In this document: positions 8,770 to 19,315 of the stretch, piece after piece
How positions within the stretch are numbered: position 1 is the stretch's first letter
Layout of the letters: each line of letters begins with the position of its first letter
Assembly: GCF_017829975.1 (NCBI RefSeq)
Contig: NZ_JAEEGA010000003.1
Location: forward strand, 268,406 to 332,405
Source of the DNA: Vagococcus allomyrinae
GTDB taxonomy: Bacteria; Bacillota; Bacilli; Lactobacillales; Vagococcaceae
Length of the DNA stretch: 64,000 nucleotides
Reading direction: 5' to 3'
Notes under the pieces: generated by a model
What the model was told of the DNA's origin: nothing
Database searches by the model: none
The model's input: only the letters and a program-made list of their open reading frames with translations
Translations under genes and position numbers: made by a program

Positions 8770-8850
8770 TTAGTTCCTAATACCATTAATTGCTAACACT
8801 ATTAGTAACTAGTACTGTTTGATATTAACCTAGATGAATAGCGATGTCAA
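8770..8850 (-). promoter_or_regulatory. Promoter and MarR operators of the exporter operon
   Basis: On the minus strand TTGACA (8850-8845), 17 bases, TAATAT (8827-8822). Between it and the MarR gene are an inverted repeat TTGCTAA-cacta-TTAGTAA (plus coordinates 8790-8808, one mismatch) and two related 14-base direct repeats at 8770-8783 and 8802-8815 (11 of 14 identical). Binding there would block the promoter-proximal transcript, consistent with autorepression. Confidence 0.75.
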
Positions 8851-9395
8851 CAGTAATGAACTAAAAAAAATAATGAAGGCGGTTTAATTTACTTTTCTTA
8901 AACAATCATTATAAAACAGAAAAAAATGATCATTATCTTATTACCGATCTGACCATTCAATCATACAATCCTAAACCGTTTTAAAAGACAACTAACCACT
9001 CTTCGTAAAATATAAAATAACTCTTTCTCTCCTTAACTTAACGCCCAAATCAAGGGAAATCGTTTGAGAATTTTTTTCCAAATCCTTATTCGAATTAATT
9101 GACATAACTACCGTAACTGATAGTGACAAAGGTAACGTTTAGGTTAATTTCATTTCAAGACAGTCTTTCTATCAAAAATAGCGACATTCTCAGAGCGTAA
9201 TTTCATCTTTGCAAATAAACCACTGATAAGAAGAAAAGACATCATCCGTCAAATATCATATTTACCTAAAATAAACAGCCAATCTTCTGTCGTATGTTCA
9301 TCAATACAGTGGGTTGATCAAACCATTACCTCTCTAGGACGCTTATTTTACACAGCTTTCCAACGGAATATGGTAAGACCTCCATCTTTGTCAGC
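8851..9395. other. Long AT-rich intergenic region between divergent MarR operons
   Basis: About 545 bases with no supported gene. It separates the minus-strand exporter operon from the plus-strand MarR/TauE pair. I see no tRNA, no strong terminator and no coding-like stretch on either strand; the few open frames are short and lack ribosome binding sites. A weak TTGACA near 9099 has no good -10 box. Confidence 0.5.
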
Positions 9396-9425
9396 TTGAC
9401 ATACAATCAAGTTGTATGCTAGGAT
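9396..9425 (+). promoter_or_regulatory. Promoter with embedded palindromic operator
   Basis: TTGACA (9396-9401) and an extended -10, TGCTAGGAT (core 9420-9425), are 18 bases apart. The spacer holds a perfect inverted repeat CATACAA-tcaag-TTGTATG (9400-9418), the size of a MarR-dimer site. The MarR gene immediately downstream probably binds it. Confidence 0.75.
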
Positions 9426-9464
9426 GACATCATAACTACTATTATCCATATGGAGGTTAACACT

Positions 9465-9917
9465 ATGGCAACACCGCAACAAACGATCGTCACTTCCTTT
9501 GTCACTTTGACTGAAAAAATAGCCAATAGTAAAACGAATGTTCTTGATTTTGGCAGCCCAGAGCTGACGTTTTACCGTGGAGAAATCCACACGATCAAAC
9601 TGATTGGGGATTTCCCTGGAATATATTGTTCAGAACTGGCTCGCAAATTGGGAATCACTCGCGCAGTTGTTCATCGGACCATTGGGATTTTGCAAAAAAG
9701 AGACTTCATTCTAAAAGAACCAGATGCAGACAACAAGAAAAGAGTTCGCCTTTTTCTCACTGACTCTGGTCAACATGCTTATCACCTCCATGAAGAATAC
9801 CATCAACAGTATGACCAGCAATTAGTTGACTACATTGATCAGCTATCGCCTGATCAATTAGAAATTATCGGAGGATTTCTAACTCACGCCACTGACTTAA
9901 TTGATAATCATGCTTAA
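9465..9917 (+). CDS. MarR-family transcriptional regulator
   Basis: A 150-residue winged-helix regulator. Helix-turn-helix residues ELARKLGITRAVVHRTIGIL lie near 60-80 and the wing DADNKKRVRLFLTD follows. The frame is open from an ATG at 9450, but GGAGG at 9452-9456 is correctly spaced for the ATG at 9465. It is followed after 27 bases by a TauE/SafE exporter, the likely regulated partner, and has a palindrome inside its own promoter. Confidence 0.88.
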   Translation: MATPQQTIVTSFVTLTEKIANSKTNVLDFGSPELTFYRGEIHTIKLIGDFPGIYCSELARKLGITRAVVHRTIGILQKRDFILKEPDADNKKRVRLFLTDSGQHAYHLHEEYHQQYDQQLVDYIDQLSPDQLEIIGGFLTHATDLIDNHA

Positions 9918-9944
9918 CTTAATAATAGAAACGAGGTTACGATA

Positions 9945-10769
9945 ATGGCAACATATATGTTTGGCGTATTTATTTTGGGTCTATTTGTTGGGCTAATTTC
10001 TGGGATGTTCGGTCTTGGTGGCGGCGGAATTATTGTCCCAGCATTACTTCCCCTACTTCCATTAATCGGTGTCCCTCAATCAGAGCTAATGTTTATGGCT
10101 ATGGGGACATCTTTTGCCACAATGATCATCAGCACTGCCGCAACTGCGTATAATCAACATCGAAATCAAAACATTGATTTTAAACAAGTGACATCATTTT
10201 TACCCGCTCTCTTATTAACGGTTCTCATTACTAGCCAGCTGATCACCTCAATCAATCAAAACTTTCTAAAACTTTTTTTCTCCTTATTTCTCGTTTATTT
10301 TGGTTCAAAAATGTTCCTCCAAAGTAAACAAGACGTCAGCCAGACCACTGACGGATCAACTTTTTCCAAAACTAAAACTTACCTTGTTGCCATTGCCATT
10401 GGGCTAATTGCAACTTTAGGCGGTGTTTCTGGCGCTGGTTTAATTGTCCCCTTTTTTAATAAAACCGGAATGAACATCAAAAAGGCCATTGGAACAGCTG
10501 CTTTTTGTGGCGTATTCCTAACTATTTTTGCAGCAGTTGGTTTTATTATTAGTGGTTTATCTTACCCTAACTTACCACCTTATTCACTAGGGTTCATTCA
10601 TCTTCCTACTGTGGCAATCATCTCAATAGCATCTGTCCCAATGTCAAAAGTCGGCGTAAAACTAATGCTTAGACTCTCTGACAATAACATCAAACGTTAT
10701 TTTGCCCTATTCTTAATTGCCCTTAGCCTCTATATGATTTTTATGGCAATACACTCATTAGTTGGGTAA
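9945..10769 (+). CDS. TauE/SafE-family membrane exporter
   Basis: A 274-residue membrane protein with about eight hydrophobic helices in two halves. The family hallmark glycine-rich segment GMFGLGGGGIIVPALLPL is near residues 20-37, and its internal repeat GGVSGAGLIVPFF is near 165-177. TauE/SafE proteins move sulfite, sulfoacetate, formate or similar small anions. The direction and substrate here are unknown. It follows a MarR gene, so export may be induced by the ligand of that regulator; this is inference. Confidence 0.85.
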   Translation: MATYMFGVFILGLFVGLISGMFGLGGGGIIVPALLPLLPLIGVPQSELMFMAMGTSFATMIISTAATAYNQHRNQNIDFKQVTSFLPALLLTVLITSQLITSINQNFLKLFFSLFLVYFGSKMFLQSKQDVSQTTDGSTFSKTKTYLVAIAIGLIATLGGVSGAGLIVPFFNKTGMNIKKAIGTAAFCGVFLTIFAAVGFIISGLSYPNLPPYSLGFIHLPTVAIISIASVPMSKVGVKLMLRLSDNNIKRYFALFLIALSLYMIFMAIHSLVG

Positions 10770-10783
10770 TTTTAGTGGTTTAA

Positions 10784-10942
10784 GCTAGTTCTTCTTGGGC
10801 ATTCGCAGGCACTCCCTTCCCTTTATTTTTGAGTGCGGCCTATGACAGAACTAAAGAGGAATTATGGAAAGTATCCCTACTCAAAGAGCCGATTTATTAT
10901 GATTCATTCTCAACTGAATCATATAGTAAGCATTATCAATAG
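10784..10942 (+). pseudogene. Possible 5'-truncated gene remnant
   Basis: A 52-codon open stretch with protein-like composition (WAFAGTPFPLFLSAAYDRTK in its first half) but no start codon with a ribosome binding site; it begins straight after an in-frame TAA. It could be the tail of a decayed gene or chance. It overlaps an imperfect inverted repeat that might terminate the TauE transcript. I cannot name a parent family. Confidence 0.2.
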
Positions 10943-11031
10943 AAATTTCGGGTATCATAGCTAGCGTGATACTCACTTATATTTTTGCACTTTATACTTA
11001 GCTTCCTCCTTGTTCCTAATATCACACAAAA

Positions 11032-11063
11032 AAGCAACTTCACCACCAACGATGAAGTTGCTT
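11032..11063 (-). terminator. Terminator of the VOC-family gene
   Basis: Arms AAGCAACTTCA (11032-11042) and TGAAGTTGCTT (11053-11063), followed on the minus strand by six T. Confidence 0.85.
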
Positions 11064-11115
11064 AAGATCATTCATTTTACCAAAATTCTACTCCACGTCA
11101 GCATGTTCGGACTCA

Positions 11116-11535
11116 CTACTTTTGAGCATTCAATTCCCAAATAATCCCAAATTTATCTTCGACTTTAGCATAAAAAGAATCCCAAAAAGTTTCTTCAAGT
11201 TTTGTAAGGCTCTTAGAACCAGTTGCTAACATTTTGTCTTCCAGAAGCTTTATATCAGCCCCCTTTTCCAACTCAAGCCAAATGCTAGTCTGTGAGCTTG
11301 CCGCCTCATGCTCTTTGCTTTTCTTTTCGAGAAAATCATTTGCAAGAACAACACTTTCACCGAGTTTAAAACTAGCATAAGCAATACAATTTTTACGACT
11401 TTCATCTTCCATATACTCCACATCTTCAAATGTAGCTTTTTCGACAATTTCAGCTCCAAAGATATCAACGTAATAATTTAATGCATCATTGCACTCATCA
11501 TAAAAGTATAAATATGGGGTTCCTGTTTTAATCAT
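11116..11535 (-). CDS. VOC/PhnB-like protein
   Basis: About 139 residues of the vicinal-oxygen-chelate fold (glyoxalase/bleomycin-resistance type; PhnB-like branch). Visible features are the opening TPYLYFYDECNDALNYY, the central FGAEIVEKATF and the closing FGIIWELN, which match PhnB-like proteins that bind small metabolites or act as antibiotic-binding or isomerase domains. The ATG at 11535 is chosen because a GGAG lies 9 bases upstream; an in-frame ATG at 11550 has none. Neighbouring AraC gene upstream is 64 bases away and on the same strand, so they may share a transcript. Confidence 0.75.
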   Translation of the reverse strand: MIKTGTPYLYFYDECNDALNYYVDIFGAEIVEKATFEDVEYMEDESRKNCIAYASFKLGESVVLANDFLEKKSKEHEAASSQTSIWLELEKGADIKLLEDKMLATGSKSLTKLEETFWDSFYAKVEDKFGIIWELNAQK

Positions 11536-11599
11536 TATTTCCATCTCCATTTCATCAGCTTATGACTATTTTATCATGTCACGATCAAATAATATTATT

Positions 11600-12373
11600 C
11601 TAGATTGTGTTCTTTAAAGAGGAGATTAACAGTTTCCCCACATTCACTAAAATTGGTGGATCTTCTGGTATTGGTTCTCTTAACTTAATCGTGTAACTAT
11701 TGCCAGAACATTTTGGAAAAGATAATCGTTCATCTTCTTTTCCTCTTAAACTATTGCCTAAGTTAAAGTAAGAGAGAATATTATTGGAACGGCTTATAGC
11801 ACAAGATAATAAATAATAGTCCCCATTCGGAATATTTTTCAATTCGTTTCCTATTAATTTTTTAGTCGCTAATCCAGATATTGGCATATGGTTCGGTATC
11901 AGTGTACGAAAAAGTCCAATAAATATGATGCCCTTTTCAAATACGTCAGGCACTTCAATATTTACTGTACAAAAAGAATGATGCTTTTCTTCAAAATACG
12001 CTATCGATTTTCCCTTATCCTCATTTTCAAAGCGTTGAATATCGTAAAAAATGTCACTCATTTCCGTTTTGTACTCTCTAGGAGAACTACCTGTATATTT
12101 TTTAAATGTATTCGTGAAACTGCCACTGCTTTCAAAACCTGAATGTTCTTGTAAGTCGATTACTCTTGTTTCTTCATCAAGTTCCATAATCGCCTTTTCA
12201 ACTTTTAAACTCGAGAGGAATTCAACAACACTAAATCCATTTATTTCTTTAAATTTCCGACTAAAGTGATGCTTATCATAACCAAAGTGAGCGGCAATTT
12301 CCTCACTTGTCATCTTTCTACTCACAGCCTCTTCTGAAATAAAAGAAAGAATTTCAGACATCTTAGTTTTCAT
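11600..12373 (-). CDS. AraC-family regulator with N-terminal HTH
   Basis: About 257 residues. The first 100 carry the two-helix AraC DNA-binding domain (IAAHFGYDKHHFSRKFKEI and the second helix FESSGSFTNTFKKYTGSSPREY). The C-terminal 150 residues resemble a ligand-sensing domain but show no motif I can name. AGGAGGGGG lies 5 bases before the ATG at 12373, which fixes the start; an in-frame TTG further upstream would overlap that site. Downstream is the VOC protein, a plausible target. Confidence 0.82.
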   Translation of the reverse strand: MKTKMSEILSFISEEAVSRKMTSEEIAAHFGYDKHHFSRKFKEINGFSVVEFLSSLKVEKAIMELDEETRVIDLQEHSGFESSGSFTNTFKKYTGSSPREYKTEMSDIFYDIQRFENEDKGKSIAYFEEKHHSFCTVNIEVPDVFEKGIIFIGLFRTLIPNHMPISGLATKKLIGNELKNIPNGDYYLLSCAISRSNNILSYFNLGNSLRGKEDERLSFPKCSGNSYTIKLREPIPEDPPILVNVGKLLISSLKNTI

Positions 12374-12711
12374 TTTCCCCCTCCTTCTCAAAGCTCTAGT
12401 TTCTCTAAATCACATGACTAAATAAGCGCTGCCAACTACTCAATTTGCAAAAAAGATAAAATTTTCTAATAACATTATAACATGTAAACGAAGATAATCT
12501 TATTGTTGTTAGTCCCAAATTTTTTAAATAGAAACGAACGCTCAACTTAAGCTCTCTTAATAATTTAGCAAAAATGCATTTTAAATCTGATCGTCTTTCC
12601 TGCTATCTTTTAATGGTCTTTTTTTACAGTTTTGCCGCACCTCTTATAGCCAATCCCATCTGTAAAACGGACCACCACCAACAAGCCAATTGTCACAACT
12701 GCATTATTTCA

Positions 12712-12888
12712 TTATTCTTCCTCCATTTGTTGTAAGCTCACTTTTTCTTTGGGTGAAGATTTTAAGCTATATTTATTGGTCATATCACATTTACAATCTG
12801 ATGATTCTCTATAATTTAAGAAAGGTAATGGTATCTTCTTTAAATTGGGACTTCGTTTTAGTATTTTAGAAGTCCTTCTGGTCGTCAA
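12712..12888 (-). CDS. Possible small protein or gene remnant
   Basis: A 58-codon frame starting with TTG, weakly preceded by GGGAAAG. The product is basic in the first half and acidic at the end, with a CKCD motif in the middle. It occupies much of the 600-base gap between the AraC gene and rplS. A 17-base string inside it (12738-12754) recurs at 41218-41234 and encodes PKEKV in frame in both. No homologue recognised; may be a decayed gene. Confidence 0.25.
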   Translation of the reverse strand: MTTRRTSKILKRSPNLKKIPLPFLNYRESSDCKCDMTNKYSLKSSPKEKVSLQQMEEE

Positions 12889-12936
12889 CTTTCCCTATGA
12901 TTTCCACCAGTTTTCTTAAACAACTCCAAAACAAAA

Positions 12937-12958
12937 AACCCCTGATTTATCAAGGGTT
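12937..12958 (-). terminator. Terminator after rplS
   Basis: Arms AACCCCTGAT (12937-12946) and ATCAAGGGTT (12949-12958) with a following T tract on the minus strand, directly downstream of rplS. Confidence 0.85.
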
Positions 12959-12981
12959 TAGTACCGTTAGATAACGATTTA

Positions 12982-13329
12982 TTAACGACGGATTTCTTTA
13001 ATACGAGCTGCTTTACCGTGTAATTCGCGGATGTAATAAAGTTTCGCACGACGAACTTTACCAAAGCGGATAACTTCGATTTGAGCAACACGCGGTGTGT
13101 GAACTGGGAACGTACGCTCCACGCCAACACCACCAGAAATTTTACGTACAGTGTAAGTTTCGCTAATTCCAGCACCTTGGCGTTTAATAACAACACCTTC
13201 AAATAACTGGATACGTTCGCGAGTACCTTCGACTACTTTCGCGTGAACACGTACAGTGTCCCCAGGACGAAAAGCAGGAATGTCACTACGTAATTGTTCC
13301 TTTGTAATAGCTTCGATTAATGGATTCAT
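12982..13329 (-). CDS. rplS: 50S ribosomal protein L19
   Basis: A 115-residue L19, standard length, beginning [14 protein letters not shown] and ending in the basic tail [11 protein letters not shown]. It sits at the interface of the 30S and 50S subunits. GGAGAAAG precedes the ATG at 13329; the frame is open ten codons further upstream but without a site. In most Firmicutes rplS directly follows trmD; here a three-gene beta-glucoside operon lies between, and rplS has its own promoter and leader. Confidence 0.98.
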   Translation of the reverse strand: MNPLIEAITKEQLRSDIPAFRPGDTVRVHAKVVEGTRERIQLFEGVVIKRQGAGISETYTVRKISGGVGVERTFPVHTPRVAQIEVIRFGKVRRAKLYYIRELHGKAARIKEIRR

Positions 13330-13445
13330 TTTATCTTTCTCCTTATTCCAAACATTCATAAGATTTCAGCCCAGCGGAATGTCGTAATAGTTGAGCGCTT
13401 TTGCACTCACTAAAACAGTTTAACACAGCCGACTACTCATGTAAA
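13330..13445 (-). promoter_or_regulatory. rplS promoter and structured leader (L19-leader candidate)
   Basis: On the minus strand TTTACA (13445-13440), 17 bases, TAAACT (13422-13417). The roughly 80-base leader begins with a hairpin GAGTGC-AAAA-GCGCTC (13393-13408), then a possible CATTC/GAATG stem before the ribosome binding site. Firmicute rplS leaders are known autoregulatory RNAs bound by L19; whether this one matches that family needs a covariance search. Confidence 0.55.
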
Positions 13446-13471
13446 GTTAAAATTCTTTACATGATTCCTGA

Positions 13472-16776
<3,305 letters not shown>

Positions 16777-16794
16777 TTTTTCTCTTCCTTTCAT

Positions 16795-16870
16795 CAAAAA
16801 AGACCTAAGAATAAACACAAATAAACTGTGTTTAATACTTAGGTCACGCCTGCATTACCAGTAACGATCC
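16795..16870 (-). promoter_or_regulatory. RAT antiterminator and terminator before bglP
   Basis: The minus strand at 16870-16842 matches the BglG/LicT-family RAT consensus (GGATCGTTACTGGTAATGCA at its start, ending GGCGTGACC). It overlaps the 5' arm of a terminator: arms CTTAGGTC (16838-16845) and GACCTAAG (16802-16809) with a T run. BglG binding to the RAT hairpin would prevent terminator formation. Confidence 0.92.
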
Positions 16871-16871
16871 A

Positions 16872-17705
16872 TTATTTAGTTGTCGATAAGCGATTGAGAT
16901 GAATCGATAAATAGAGTAACTCATCTTTGCCAATCTGCCAATCGTAAGTTTGTTCTAAAAAATTGGTTATTTTTAAGGCACATTGATAATCTTGCGGGTA
17001 TTTGGCCGCAACCACCTTGACAATGCTCGAATCTGAACTGATCTGAGCCTGTTGCAATTGCCGTTTGATAAAATAGCGAATATGTGTGACAAAACGGTTA
17101 AAATCAAGAGACGTTTCATCAAATTCCCGCCCATAATGATACTTGGTAATATCCACCACATTTTGAATAATTTTAGTGTAAAGCATGGTTTCTTCCATAT
17201 CATGATTAAAGGTATAAGTATTGATAAAATGTAAGGCAATAAAGGCTGCTTCCTGCTTGGGAATTTCATAGCCCGTTCGCTCTTGAATAAGTTGAACTGC
17301 CTCCAAGGCAAAACTATACTCTTTCGTATACAACTGTTTAATATCCCATTCGAGAGGCGTCCGAAAAGTTTCATTACGACGAGTGCGTTGCAGCATAAAG
17401 CTAATATGATCCGTTAATGTCAGCAAAATGCTGTCATTTGGCTGAAAACCAAGTGCTTGCTCAGCACGTTGAATAATATCACTGGCCAGTTCAATATCAT
17501 CCATTTCAATGCGGTCCAACAAACTTTGAAGTTGGGTCAGCGATTTGTCGCTCTCTAAAATAAAACGTTTTTCAATTAATCCTTGATCAATTAAATCACC
17601 TTCGTATTTATTAAAACCGACTCCTTTTCCCATAATAATTTCTTCAACGTGATCATCGTTTAACACTAATGATACATTGTTATTAAATACCTTCACAATT
17701 TTCAT
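16872..17705 (-). CDS. bglG: BglG/LicT-family transcriptional antiterminator
   Basis: About 277 residues: an RNA-binding CAT domain (residues 1-55, MKIVKVFNNNVSLV start), then two PTS regulation domains with conserved histidines (HISFML and ALHFINTY in PRD1; the IRYFIKRQL and LSIHLNRL segments in PRD2). It binds RAT hairpins to stop early termination. The ATG at 17705 is the family-typical start; upstream frame is leader. RAT sites occur both before this gene and before bglP, so it should control its own synthesis too. Confidence 0.95.
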   Translation of the reverse strand: MKIVKVFNNNVSLVLNDDHVEEIIMGKGVGFNKYEGDLIDQGLIEKRFILESDKSLTQLQSLLDRIEMDDIELASDIIQRAEQALGFQPNDSILLTLTDHISFMLQRTRRNETFRTPLEWDIKQLYTKEYSFALEAVQLIQERTGYEIPKQEAAFIALHFINTYTFNHDMEETMLYTKIIQNVVDITKYHYGREFDETSLDFNRFVTHIRYFIKRQLQQAQISSDSSIVKVVAAKYPQDYQCALKITNFLEQTYDWQIGKDELLYLSIHLNRLSTTK

Positions 17706-17739
17706 CTGCCACTTCTCCCGACTCATATGCTTGACGAAC

Positions 17740-17810
17740 AAAAAAACGCAACCAAAGTGACCACACCTAAGTCTGGCCACTGGTCACGCCTGATTAAACA
17801 GTAACGATCC
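17740..17810 (-). promoter_or_regulatory. RAT antiterminator and terminator before bglG
   Basis: A second RAT lies on the minus strand at 17810-17782 (starting GGATCGTTACTGTTTAATCA). Its 3' end forms one arm of a terminator, TGGTCAC (17781-17787) pairing with GTGACCA (17757-17763), followed by a run of T. It lies 19 bases after a strong promoter, so bglG is autoregulated by antitermination. Confidence 0.9.
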
Positions 17811-17819
17811 GTTTTTCAC

Positions 17820-17848
17820 AGTATATAATTAAAGTTTTTCTTTGTCAA
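17820..17848 (-). promoter_or_regulatory. bgl operon promoter
   Basis: TTGACA (17848-17843), 17 bases, TATACT (17825-17820) on the minus strand. The -35 box lies inside the last codons of trmD. Confidence 0.85.
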
Positions 17849-18590
17849 CTGCCCGAGCTTCTTCTTGACTAATTTCCTGTAACATTTTTTCCATTTCATC
17901 TGTTAATTCCAACTGCTCCAGCATCTCTGGCCGTCTTAAATACGTCCGACGTAGCGACTCTTTTAGTTGCCACTCGGCAATCAATTTGTGGTTCCCATTG
18001 CGCAACACTTCTGGCACTTCCATCCCTAAGTATTCCGCAGGTCGCGTGTATTGTGGATGCTCTAAGAGTCCTGTCGAATGAGAATCAGTTTTAGCTGATT
18101 CATCATTGCCCAAAACCTCTGGCAACAAGCGAACCGTGGCATCAATCATCACCATGGCCCCTAATTCCCCGCCAGTTAAGACATAATCACCTAGGGAAAC
18201 TTCGTCTGTTACGAAACTGCGAATTCGCTCATCATACCCTTCATAATGACCACAAATAAAGATTAAGTGCTCTTCTTCTGAAAATTCTTCCGCTAAAGAC
18301 TGATCAAATTTTTTGCCGGCTGGATCAAGCAACACCACGCGTTTACTAGTAGCAGGACTTGATTCCCTAATCGCTTCTAAAGACGCATGAATCGGTTGAG
18401 CCTTAAGCAGCATCCCGGCACCGCCACCATATGGATAGTCATCGACTTGCTGATGCTTATTATCTGAAAAATCGCGAAAATTATGAACATAAACGGCCAA
18501 CAATTCTTTTTCGATCGCTTTGCCTAAAATCGATTCCCTTAAAGGCCCTTCAAACATCCGCGGAAACAAGGTTAAAACATCAATTCTCAT
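17829..18590 (-). CDS. trmD: tRNA (guanine-N1)-methyltransferase
   Basis: A 253-residue TrmD of the SPOUT knot class, which methylates G37 in tRNAs reading CNN codons and so prevents +1 frameshifting. Family motifs visible: [12 protein letters not shown] start, [27 protein letters not shown] and [16 protein letters not shown], with the knot near residues 80-140. It overlaps rimM by 11 bases, indicating translational coupling. A promoter for the bgl operon is embedded in its 3' end. Confidence 0.98.
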   Translation of the reverse strand: MRIDVLTLFPRMFEGPLRESILGKAIEKELLAVYVHNFRDFSDNKHQQVDDYPYGGGAGMLLKAQPIHASLEAIRESSPATSKRVVLLDPAGKKFDQSLAEEFSEEEHLIFICGHYEGYDERIRSFVTDEVSLGDYVLTGGELGAMVMIDATVRLLPEVLGNDESAKTDSHSTGLLEHPQYTRPAEYLGMEVPEVLRNGNHKLIAEWQLKESLRRTYLRRPEMLEQLELTDEMEKMLQEISQEEARAVDKEKL

Positions 18591-19104
18591 CGTCTAATAA
18601 CCCCTCAGGTATTTCGACACTCACTTGACCTTTTTCTAAATCGATGACCTTTACAACCGATTCAATATAAGGAATCAAGGCATCTTTTTTTCCTTGACGT
18701 TGAACTACCCAGACATCATTGGCACCTGGAGACAAGATTTCTTTAATCTTCCCCATTTCACGGCCATTTTCATCAATGACTTTCAAGCCAACAATCTGAT
18801 GATAATAATACTCATTTTCTGGTAATTCGGTTAAGACATCTGCGGTAACTTTTAAGATGCCATCACGATATTTTTCCACGTCATTGATATTCGGATGGTC
18901 TTCAAATGCCAGAATGTCGAAGTTTTTATGCTTACGGTGTGACCGAATAGTTAAGCTAATCGGTGCCTTTTTATCTTGAAATAAATGCAGAACGTTGCCT
19001 GGTTTATAACGCTGGTCAGCAAAATCCGTTACAGAAATAACACGCACTTCTCCTTTTATCCCCTGGGTGTTAACGATTTTACCTACATTAAAATACTCTA
19101 TCAT
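18580..19104 (-). CDS. rimM: 16S rRNA processing protein RimM
   Basis: A 174-residue ribosome maturation factor that helps assemble the head of the 30S subunit by binding S19. The N-terminal motif [16 protein letters not shown] is typical, and the C-terminal PRC-barrel domain includes [10 protein letters not shown] and [14 protein letters not shown]. It is first of the rimM-trmD pair and overlaps trmD. The usual upstream partners rpsP and khpA are 15 kb away in this genome. Confidence 0.97.
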   Translation of the reverse strand: MIEYFNVGKIVNTQGIKGEVRVISVTDFADQRYKPGNVLHLFQDKKAPISLTIRSHRKHKNFDILAFEDHPNINDVEKYRDGILKVTADVLTELPENEYYYHQIVGLKVIDENGREMGKIKEILSPGANDVWVVQRQGKKDALIPYIESVVKVIDLEKGQVSVEIPEGLLDDEN

Positions 19105-19272
19105 GTTTAATCTCCTCTGCGACTAAATTCTTCTCATATTGTATCATTGGCAGGATTATTAATCTATGAAAATGTTGTACTTTATTTGAATAAACCTACA
19201 CCCTTAAATTATATTTCGTTTTTTTGTATAATAACTTGAAATATTATTTCGTAAGTGATATATTAAATCTAC

Positions 19273-19286
19273 TGATAACGTTATCA
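19273..19286 (+). promoter_or_regulatory. Perfect palindromic cre site
   Basis: TGATAACGTTATCA is fully palindromic and fits the CcpA consensus TGNNANCGNTNNCA. It lies 15 bases before the ribosome binding site of the GHL10 gene, where CcpA would repress by roadblock or promoter overlap. This suggests the surface glycosidase is under carbon catabolite repression. Confidence 0.75.
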
Positions 19287-19315
19287 AGTATTTCGAAAAA
19301 TGGAGGATTTTATCG

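Noticed and set aside
9348..9590. Minus-strand 80-codon frame across the second MarR start
   Set aside because: Antisense to a promoter and a real MarR gene; no start signal.
12885..13202. Open frame of 105 codons overlapping rplS
   Set aside because: It runs in another frame inside the certain rplS gene and has no ribosome binding site; a shadow.
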